Position numbers and translations under genes: made by a program
The notes under the pieces: generated by a model
The model's input: the letters and a program-made list of their open reading frames with translations, nothing else
What the model was told of the DNA's origin: nothing
Database searches by the model: none
Source of the DNA: MED-G17 sp963991985
GTDB taxonomy: Bacteria; Bacteroidota; Bacteroidia; NS11-12g; UBA9320
Reading direction: 5' to 3'
NCBI GenBank assembly: GCA_963991985.1
Contig: CAXDRX010000004.1
Coordinates: 53,090 to 117,089 of the forward strand
Length of the DNA: 64,000 nt
Part shown: in pieces, positions 35,243-42,897 of the stretch
Layout: each line of letters begins with the position of its first letter
Numbering within the stretch: the first letter of the stretch is position 1

Positions 35243-37395
35243 TTGAAGAAATTTTTTCGATAATCTTCTATATTGGATTGTTTATCCAGAGATTCGTTGA
35301 TGGGACTTATCCATCGATTGGCTAAGGCATCTTTTTGCATTTTTTTGATTCTTCCGGTTTCCAAAATTTCGGTTGCAGGACTTTCTTTTGTCTTTTTGAA
35401 GACAAAAACACCAATATCACCAACAACGGCAGCGCTAATTTTATTGACAGGTAAGTTGTCGACAAATCCAATTAATTTTTTGTCACCACCAATTCCTTCA
35501 ATACTCCCTTTGGCCATTTGAAAGGCTTCGTCTTTTCTCACCAAGGTATTCAGTTCACTTGCAAGTTCAGTGAGGTTTTCGCTTTTTTGAAGTGCATCTT
35601 CAACTTTGGATTTAAGGAACTCTCCCTTCTTTTGGTTGACAACTTGGGGCTCTATTTCAATTCGAATTTCGTCTAAATCGGGTGTTCCCGCTTTTCTGAT
35701 TTTACTGATTCTAGCAATCACATATTTGTTGTCCATTTCAAGAGCTTCTTTCATCACATCGCCTTCTTTTTGTCCTTTTTCGTACATCCAATTGATTAGC
35801 TTGTTTGGTCTGGAGAAACTTGCAACGATGTTGTCTTCTTTTTTGATTTTCCGGGCCACTCTTTTGGCAATACCTTTTACTTTCAAAACGTCTTCAAAAG
35901 AATTGGTGCGCTCAAGTTCAGCAATTAATTCATTGGCTTCTTGGTATTTTTCTTTCGCTGTTTGGCTACCAATGGAAATTTCTTGACTTAAAATTGCCAA
36001 TTGGCGCTGTGTCTTATAAATTGGCGTTTTATTTTTTAGAATATGAATTCCTTGATTGGTTTTTACTGTGTAGATTTCTCCTTTCTTATGTTGGAAAGCT
36101 TCTGAAACAATTTTTTTAGATACAGAAAAATTTGTTGCTCCCTTCCGAATCCAACCCAAATCTCCATTGCTATTTCCAAACTGAATTTTATCTCTAGATT
36201 TCATTTCTTCTTCAAAGGTACTTTCCCCAGTTTGAATACGACGGATCACTTCTCTTGAAGTTTTGCCAAGATAATCAGTCTCGTTGGGACCTTTCACGTC
36301 ACGTATAAGAATTTGATTGACCCGAACTGTGGCTGAGCTATCCGGTCGGCTACCCAAAACTTTCACCATTACGTATCGGCCTTGGTCCAATACAACTTGG
36401 GAAACACTATTGGTGGGGGCATCCCATATTGCATTGGCTAAATCAGGTGTTAGGCTGGTGACCAATTGGTAATCTTTGGTATTTTGATTGGCAAACCCTC
36501 GAATATCCAGAAAAATGGAATCGTTTTCTGTCGAAATAAAGTTTTGACGGTCACTCGCGAGACTCTGCATGGTGGCCATTGAATCCTCTTTTGATGGAAG
36601 AAGATTGATTACGGCATATTCAATGTCCCTGCTTTCCTCTTGTTTGTATTTCTTTTTGTTTCTTTCGAGATATTCTCTCAAGTCTTTGTCGTCAAAACTT
36701 ATCTCTTCTTGTTTGACGGCATTGTATTCCAAGCCTACAAATTCGATATTAGAGATCTTATTCAATTTCTCGTGGTTGAATTTAATTTCTAAGTCTGTCG
36801 AATAAATACCTTTTTGTAAATAGGCCCTATATTTTGTTTCTAAAAGGTTATTAATGATGGCGTCCTCAATTAGGAGCCACTGCTCTTTTGCTTTTGGATC
36901 GGAACTTATACCCTGTTGCAAAAAATTGATTAAACCGGACTTATTCACACCCCCATTTTCTTTGTCGGGGAAAAATTGAAGAATTATAGGATGCGGGTTG
37001 TTCCCATAAGTCTTGTCTTCAAGCTCATCGGGAGATATTTGAATGCCCACTTTTTCATATTCTTTTTTGTATAATAATTCTTGTTTGAAGTAGTCCCAAA
37101 CAGAATTTCGTATGAGTTCTTGTTCCTGTTCTCCAATCGTTGCTTGCGGATTATTGGCCAAATATCTATTGGCAAATTCGTTGTATTTTTCGTCAAATTT
37201 GGTGTAGTCAATTTTGGTATTGTTGATTATCCCAATGGTATTGTCTCCTCGATTTCCAGTGCCAATATTTTTAAAAAAATCGGGCAACAAAAAGGCGAGC
37301 ATACCAATACCAATTGCCGCCAATAAACATCCCGATTGTTTTTGGATTTTTTGTATGACTCCGCCCCGTTCTGTGTCTTTGTGTCCTTTTGCCAT
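35239..37395 (-). CDS. PpiD-like membrane-anchored peptidylprolyl isomerase
   Basis: 718 residues. A single membrane anchor at about 22-42 (CLLAAIGIGMLAFLLPDFF) follows a cytoplasmic basic start. The SurA/PpiD N-terminal domain comes next (GIINNTKIDYTKFDEKYNEFANRYL), then a parvulin domain at about 360-470 (VRVNQILIRDV, NSNGDLGWIRKGA, VKTNQGIHILKN) and a long C-terminal region with Lys/Glu-rich helices. By family it is an inner-membrane foldase for secreted and outer-membrane proteins at the Sec exit. It converges on the SurA-MoxR unit with stop codons sharing CTAG. Confidence 0.9.
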   Translation of the reverse strand: MAKGHKDTERGGVIQKIQKQSGCLLAAIGIGMLAFLLPDFFKNIGTGNRGDNTIGIINNTKIDYTKFDEKYNEFANRYLANNPQATIGEQEQELIRNSVWDYFKQELLYKKEYEKVGIQISPDELEDKTYGNNPHPIILQFFPDKENGGVNKSGLINFLQQGISSDPKAKEQWLLIEDAIINNLLETKYRAYLQKGIYSTDLEIKFNHEKLNKISNIEFVGLEYNAVKQEEISFDDKDLREYLERNKKKYKQEESRDIEYAVINLLPSKEDSMATMQSLASDRQNFISTENDSIFLDIRGFANQNTKDYQLVTSLTPDLANAIWDAPTNSVSQVVLDQGRYVMVKVLGSRPDSSATVRVNQILIRDVKGPNETDYLGKTSREVIRRIQTGESTFEEEMKSRDKIQFGNSNGDLGWIRKGATNFSVSKKIVSEAFQHKKGEIYTVKTNQGIHILKNKTPIYKTQRQLAILSQEISIGSQTAKEKYQEANELIAELERTNSFEDVLKVKGIAKRVARKIKKEDNIVASFSRPNKLINWMYEKGQKEGDVMKEALEMDNKYVIARISKIRKAGTPDLDEIRIEIEPQVVNQKKGEFLKSKVEDALQKSENLTELASELNTLVRKDEAFQMAKGSIEGIGGDKKLIGFVDNLPVNKISAAVVGDIGVFVFKKTKESPATEILETGRIKKMQKDALANRWISPINESLDKQSNIEDYRKNFFN

Positions 37396-37462
37396 GGAGA
37401 ATTTTTAAAAATAGTAGGCAAACATACATTTTTTGACTTTGGATTTCAATAGCAAATCACAT

Positions 37463-38998
37463 TTAAAGTTGAAGCTTAAAAGCATTTGTTGACTTTTCGT
37501 TTCGTATTTTTATTTTCAGTTTGGGATGTAAAAATTCTCCCAAAGAAACCAGATATTCTTTTTGGCCGCTCTGTTGGTATTCTTTCTTAAAGAAAATTTC
37601 TTTTTTATTTCGAATTTTTATCTCGAGAGAGAATGTTTTGGATGGATGGAAAAACAACAATTCTTTTTTGGAAAGAAAATACACAATCGAATCATGGGTA
37701 GGAGTTACTGGTTGTTCAAGTTGTTTGTGGTTTATATTTAACGTTAGAATTCTGTCTTGATCTTTATGGTGTTCTGTCCAAACAGGATGAATGATGCCTC
37801 GATAGGCGTCAATATCTAAATAATCTCCAAAAAAGTAGTTTTCCCCTGGAGGAGCAAAGCTAGAACCAATTTGTGTTTCCTTAAAAGTGCTGCCTCCGTC
37901 TTCGGAGTAATTTAAGTAGGTAGCAACAAATGTATTGGTACTTGAATTTCTCCGGTCATAATAAATAATGTACAAAAACCCTGTACTTGGATCGATGGCC
38001 ATATTGGGTAAAAATTGGTCTTTGCCATTGGATAAATTGTCTTGATTGACTCGAATTGCTCCAGACCAAGTCTTGCCCAAGTTGTCTGAATATTTGAGAA
38101 ATATATCCAAATCTCCATATAAGTTATCGGCATAAAGAAGATACATTCTTTGAGCGTAAGGACCATTCGACGGGTCGATAAACAAAAAAGGGAGTCCGTT
38201 GCACCTTGGAAAATGCCGCAGGTTTAAATTCCAACCGCTTTCTTGTTTTGCGATGATTTTGTCATTATTCCAGGTAAGGCCACCGTCGCTGGATGAATCA
38301 AAATATATTTTGTGATGTCCCGCCCATGCGCAAAAAATCGTTCCATTTTTGGCATATGCTGTTGTTGCTCCTTCCAAAGTATGGTTCCCGTCTAAACAGT
38401 CTCCTGTGGTGTCGGAGATGGTAATGGCTTCTGAAAAGTTCTCTCCTTCATTGTTTGAATATGAAAAGCGTATACGGCTTTTGTCTTCATGACGAGGGCT
38501 TTTGTATTTGTCAAATTCAGTCCAAGAGAGGAAAATATTTTTATTCCCCTTGATCTTCATCCAAGGTTTGTCTTGCATTTTGTGTTGATTAAAGCCAACG
38601 CCCACACCATTATTAAAGGTTGAATTTTGTAGGGATTTTTGAATCACGATTCTATCAAAAAAATCGCCCCATTTTTTATTGGGGGTTTTACTTAGGTGAA
38701 CAAAAAATAAATTCCCTTTGGTATTGTGCCTTATCACAGGATCACCATAAATTCCCAATGAGCTCTGGATTTTGTTAAGCTTCCAAGATTTCCCATAATT
38801 TTTTGAAAAGTAAATTCTATCTAGGTTCGTAGCAATGGCAATTTCATTGGGACTTTTGGGGTTAATCGAAATACTTGGTTCATTTATTTGCTGGTATTTA
38901 GCAAAATCTACCACGACGGGGCGTGGTCCAATGGGTGCTTCCTGACCTTGGGATTTAGCTGCGATCAAAAGTAAGGCGCATGCCTTTGCAATCTTCAT
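37463..38998 (-). CDS. Exported BNR/Asp-box (sialidase-fold) protein
   Basis: About 511 residues with a signal peptide (MKIAKACALLLIAAKSQG); starts at 39010 or 39016 are possible. At least five Asp-box-like turns are visible: SKNYGKSWKL, SNNEGENFSE, SSDGGLTWNN, SDNLGKTWSG and SEDGGSTFKE, spaced as in a six-bladed beta-propeller. The usual sialidase arginine triad was not identified, so a sugar-binding or non-sialidase exo-enzyme role is equally possible. The last 90 residues form a separate beta-rich domain, perhaps for sorting, but not the CHU_C type. The start overlaps the end of the dihydroorotase gene. Confidence 0.8.
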   Translation of the reverse strand: MKIAKACALLLIAAKSQGQEAPIGPRPVVVDFAKYQQINEPSISINPKSPNEIAIATNLDRIYFSKNYGKSWKLNKIQSSLGIYGDPVIRHNTKGNLFFVHLSKTPNKKWGDFFDRIVIQKSLQNSTFNNGVGVGFNQHKMQDKPWMKIKGNKNIFLSWTEFDKYKSPRHEDKSRIRFSYSNNEGENFSEAITISDTTGDCLDGNHTLEGATTAYAKNGTIFCAWAGHHKIYFDSSSDGGLTWNNDKIIAKQESGWNLNLRHFPRCNGLPFLFIDPSNGPYAQRMYLLYADNLYGDLDIFLKYSDNLGKTWSGAIRVNQDNLSNGKDQFLPNMAIDPSTGFLYIIYYDRRNSSTNTFVATYLNYSEDGGSTFKETQIGSSFAPPGENYFFGDYLDIDAYRGIIHPVWTEHHKDQDRILTLNINHKQLEQPVTPTHDSIVYFLSKKELLFFHPSKTFSLEIKIRNKKEIFFKKEYQQSGQKEYLVSLGEFLHPKLKIKIRNEKSTNAFKLQL

Positions 38999-40292
38999 TG
39001 ATTTTACCATTTTCATATGCAATTTCCCCAGAAACAATAGTCATTTTTATGTTTGATTCAAAGGTTCTTCCTTCAAAAGGGCTCCAAGCGCACTTATAGC
39101 GTAAATTATTTTTATTAACTGTGTTGGTGCCTCCTAAATCAACCAAGACCAAGTCAGCAAATTGTCCTTCCTGGACGAATCCTCTGTCCTTAATTTGAAA
39201 TCTTTTTGCAGGGTTGTGGCTCATAAGTTCTACCATACGTTCCAAACTAAGCATTCCTTTTTTTACAAAATCTATCATGCAGTAAAGGGAATGTTGTACC
39301 AAAGGCACTCCAGAAGGTGAAGAAAGGTAAGGGTTTTGCTTCTCTTGCCAAGTATGTGGGGCGTGGTCTGTAGCAATGATATCCAGTTGTTTGTTTTCTA
39401 TGGCTCGCCACAAGGCATGTTTGTGTCTTTTCTCTTTTATGGCTGGATTACACTTTATTTGGCTGCCTAATTTTTTATAATCTTGACTGGAAAAACTTAA
39501 ATGATGGACGCAAACTTCGGCAGTAATGTTCTTATTTGATATTTCACCTGAATGAAACAATTGGACTTCTTCTTCAGTGCTAATGTGTAAAATGTGCAGC
39601 GCGGTATTATTTTCTTGCGCCAATTGGATGGCTTTTTGGGTGGACTTGTAACAAGCCTCAACATTCCGAATTTCTGGATGTGCAGAGATGGGAATATTGT
39701 GGCCATATTTGTCTAAGGCTTTTTTCGTATTGTCTTTTATGATTTCTTCGACCTCACAATGGGTGGTTACGATGGTTGGCGCATGGATAAAAATTTTTTC
39801 CAAGGCTTGGGATTCGTCAACCAGCATGTTCCCTGTAGATGAGCCCATAAAAATTTTGATGCCACAAACATTTTGGATATCTACTTTTTTTACTTCCTCA
39901 ATGTTGCTATTGGTCGCACCAAGATAAAAAGAGAAATTGGCTGGACTAACTCTTTGGGCTTTGGTATATTTTTTTTCAAGTTCAGTTGCATTGGTGCTTT
40001 GTGGTATTGTATTGGGCATTTCCATGAAAGAGGTAGTGCCTCCTGCCACAGCTGCACGGCTTTCAGTTAGAATTGATGCCTTGTGGGTAAGTCCTGGTTC
40101 CCTAAAGTGCACCTGATCATCGATTACCCCTGGGATCAAAATTAAATTTTCGGCATTGATTTCTCTGCTTGCTTTTTTATTTATTTGGGGTGCAATTTTT
40201 TCAATTTTCCCTTGGGAGATATATAAGTCTCGAACACTTCTTCTATGATCAGAAATTACAGTTGCTTGTTTTATTAAGATGGTGGAATCCAT
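38955..40292 (-). CDS. pyrC: Dihydroorotase (type I)
   Basis: 445 residues from the ATG at 40292; a TTG four codons upstream is an alternative. It closes N-carbamoyl-aspartate to dihydroorotate in pyrimidine synthesis. The zinc motif DDQVHFREPG (about 58-67), the KIFMGSS strand carrying the bridging-Lys position, the histidines in VTTHCEVE and ALHILHIST, and the catalytic Asp in IIATDHAPHTWQEK are all present. It is upstream of, and overlaps, the BNR protein gene; I see no functional link between them. Confidence 0.93.
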   Translation of the reverse strand: MDSTILIKQATVISDHRRSVRDLYISQGKIEKIAPQINKKASREINAENLILIPGVIDDQVHFREPGLTHKASILTESRAAVAGGTTSFMEMPNTIPQSTNATELEKKYTKAQRVSPANFSFYLGATNSNIEEVKKVDIQNVCGIKIFMGSSTGNMLVDESQALEKIFIHAPTIVTTHCEVEEIIKDNTKKALDKYGHNIPISAHPEIRNVEACYKSTQKAIQLAQENNTALHILHISTEEEVQLFHSGEISNKNITAEVCVHHLSFSSQDYKKLGSQIKCNPAIKEKRHKHALWRAIENKQLDIIATDHAPHTWQEKQNPYLSSPSGVPLVQHSLYCMIDFVKKGMLSLERMVELMSHNPAKRFQIKDRGFVQEGQFADLVLVDLGGTNTVNKNNLRYKCAWSPFEGRTFESNIKMTIVSGEIAYENGKINEDCKGMRLTFDRS

Positions 40293-40333
40293 TGGCGATG
40301 GCAAAATAACAAATTAGTTTTTACCTACTATAT

Positions 40334-42835
40334 CTATCGGAAAAGATGGAATGTACCTTTTTCTATTTTATTCCTTCCATCACATGATTGGTAGCTTACG
40401 ATATAGACATATACCGCTTCTTCAGACAACATTTGATTGTAAGTTCCGTCCCACATTTGTGGTCCATCTTCTTCATCCTTGGAGTCAAATAATTTTTGAC
40501 CCCAACGGTTGTAAACTCGAAGGTGAAACTCGGGCTGTTGTATGTTGTTGGAGTAAGGGAAATGATCGTTTCTCCCATCGCTATTTGGGCGGAAAGCATT
40601 AGGAATCCATAATTTGTTGGGTAAGGCATTTTCATCAATTTTTATTTGAACAAAATCCATCCCTTGGCAACCATATTCGTCTACAACTCTTAGGTGATAT
40701 GTTCCTGAATCAGCTACTTGAAGGATATGTTCCCCTTCTATATTGTTCCAAAAATATTGGACAAAGAAGTTGGAAACGCCAATATAAATTGGTGTATTCA
40801 CACAAATGGAGGTGTCTCTACCCAGGTCAATAATTGGTGACGAAGTGAGGGTGTAAACAACACTGTCGCTTTTTTCGCAACCCAAAGTGTCAATCAGCAA
40901 TACGGAGTACAAACCAGGTTGGGTTATGGTAATGACACTGTCTTGGCTTCCATTGCTCCAAAGTATAGATGCCAAATCAGGGTTTGTTATAGATATCTTT
41001 TGGAAAACAGTATCGCAAAAATGTTTGTCTGGGCCAAGGTCTAATTTTATTTTTTTATTTCTGACCAAAAAGGTATCGAATTGAGTGCATTGTTTTTCTT
41101 TTACAATCACACTGTAGACACCCATTGATGTTACCGTAATTTGAGAGGTGGTTTCCCCAGTGTTCCAAAGGTATTCTCCGAAAAGCCGATCTTTTGCATC
41201 TATTGTATGTGTAAAACTGTTGCAATAGAAGACAGAATCACCAATGTCTAAGGCTTCCAGTTTGTACAAGCTTACGGTATCTAAACTAGAGCAATTTTGA
41301 TTCTTCATAAAAACAACATAATCCCCACTTGCATTCACTTGAAGTTCAGGAAATGTATCCTTTGGGCTTGTATTCCATTGAAAATTTGTTGCATCTGAAG
41401 ATTTGACTTGCAGCAATACATTCACCGAGTCACAAAAAAGAGAATCTCTTAGCGGAGAAAAATCCACAGGATCGAGGTAAACCGTCAAGGAGTCACTTGC
41501 TTGACAATCGCCAAAATATGCAGTGCATAAAAAAGTACCCGTATCTTGAATCCATCTTTTTTGGCCAATAGTGCCATCTCTCCATAATGTTTTGGTAGCG
41601 TCATCGTATTGATGTTCCACTATGAATCCAATTTGATTCAATTCACAAAATATTTTGTCTGGTCCTAAGTCTATCGAAATGTCTTCTCGTATTTTTATGG
41701 TTTGTTCGTATTCATCTTCACATATATTATTTTTCACCTTCAGTGTCACTTTATAATTTCCATCTCCAGGGTATATATAAGTTGGATTTGTTTCGGTAGA
41801 AGTGTCATCGAGTGTTGTCAAATCTCCAAAGTCCCAAAAATATTTGAGCGCTTTGGAACTTTGATCGTTGAATTTTACAGTATCGTCACAGAAAAATAAG
41901 CCATCCGCAGTAAATTGAGAATTGGGGATAAAATATTTTGCGATAATATCGAATTGACATTTGTATACATTGAATTGAAAATCTCGCATGGTAGAACCAA
42001 TTAAAGCACCATCCCGGTATTCCAAAACTCGAACGCCTACAACATAGGAGCCTACTTTGTTTGGAGTAATTTGTATTTCTCCCGTTTTGCGGCTTATGCT
42101 CAGTTGTGGATTTCCATCAATTATAAAGTTTGTGCTGTAGGGATTTTTCCATGTTACCCTGTCAAATGGAGGCGTACTTGGAATGATGGGTTTGGGTTCA
42201 TTTCGTGTAGCACCTTTATAGGGATGAAAAAACTCGTAAACCAGAGAGTCCCCATCTATGTCTGTGGCAGAATGATCAAAAGTTAGTGGGGCGTCGGTGC
42301 ACAAAAAGTTGGGCGGGTAGTTTTTAAAAACTGGGTTGCTATTGAAACCAACTTGCGATGGGGGAGGAATTAGGGCCCAGTAGGTTGCTCCCGTTCCCTC
42401 AGGATTTATCAGATTGTCAATAATCATGTTCCTACAGCATCTTTGGTAAGCAATAATTAATCCGTTGTTGTTGCTAGGCAAAGTAATGATTTCAGAATAG
42501 ATGTACCGATCATTGCATGCTTGAGTTGGCGGTTTTACGCATTCATAATTCTTATCGACAATTCTTGTTGGCGAGCCTCTGGTTAGGGTAAATGTATTTA
42601 AAAGTACCCCAGATGAAGCGTCAAAAACACCAAAGTCTGCGTCGAAATCCTGGGCAATGGCATCGGGGTTACCATTGTAACAATCAATATACATCGCCAT
42701 GGTGATCCGGTATCGATTGCCAGAAATATGTCTATAGTAAACTTCTCCACCTACAATGTGGGTGGCATAAAGTAGATTTTGAGAGAAAATACTAAAGAGT
42801 AGTAAAAAACAATATTTGAGCGTTTTCCATTGCAA
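40334..42835 (-). CDS. Surface protein with gliding-motility/T9SS C-terminal domain
   Basis: About 833 residues from the TTG at 42835, which gives a compact signal peptide (KYCFLLLFSIFSQNLLYA). A TTG at 42874 (846 aa) is the alternative but falls on a -7-like box. The mature N-terminus THIVGGEVYYRH with a CCRN segment is a family typical of Saprospiria/Chitinophagia. A PKD domain follows (FWDFGDLTTLDD with YPGDGNYKVTLKV), then repeats of a D/CDS-rich beta module. The end is a CHU_C domain (IPNAFRPNSDGRNDHF, VYNRWGQKLFDS, GTYNQ, GTFHLFR) used for type IX secretion, type B sorting. Probably an adhesin. Confidence 0.92.
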   Translation of the reverse strand: MQWKTLKYCFLLLFSIFSQNLLYATHIVGGEVYYRHISGNRYRITMAMYIDCYNGNPDAIAQDFDADFGVFDASSGVLLNTFTLTRGSPTRIVDKNYECVKPPTQACNDRYIYSEIITLPSNNNGLIIAYQRCCRNMIIDNLINPEGTGATYWALIPPPSQVGFNSNPVFKNYPPNFLCTDAPLTFDHSATDIDGDSLVYEFFHPYKGATRNEPKPIIPSTPPFDRVTWKNPYSTNFIIDGNPQLSISRKTGEIQITPNKVGSYVVGVRVLEYRDGALIGSTMRDFQFNVYKCQFDIIAKYFIPNSQFTADGLFFCDDTVKFNDQSSKALKYFWDFGDLTTLDDTSTETNPTYIYPGDGNYKVTLKVKNNICEDEYEQTIKIREDISIDLGPDKIFCELNQIGFIVEHQYDDATKTLWRDGTIGQKRWIQDTGTFLCTAYFGDCQASDSLTVYLDPVDFSPLRDSLFCDSVNVLLQVKSSDATNFQWNTSPKDTFPELQVNASGDYVVFMKNQNCSSLDTVSLYKLEALDIGDSVFYCNSFTHTIDAKDRLFGEYLWNTGETTSQITVTSMGVYSVIVKEKQCTQFDTFLVRNKKIKLDLGPDKHFCDTVFQKISITNPDLASILWSNGSQDSVITITQPGLYSVLLIDTLGCEKSDSVVYTLTSSPIIDLGRDTSICVNTPIYIGVSNFFVQYFWNNIEGEHILQVADSGTYHLRVVDEYGCQGMDFVQIKIDENALPNKLWIPNAFRPNSDGRNDHFPYSNNIQQPEFHLRVYNRWGQKLFDSKDEEDGPQMWDGTYNQMLSEEAVYVYIVSYQSCDGRNKIEKGTFHLFR

Positions 42836-42897
42836 AGGATTTTTAAAAATAATTAATTCATTACTAATTTCCAAAACGTATTTGGGTTGGAAATAGT

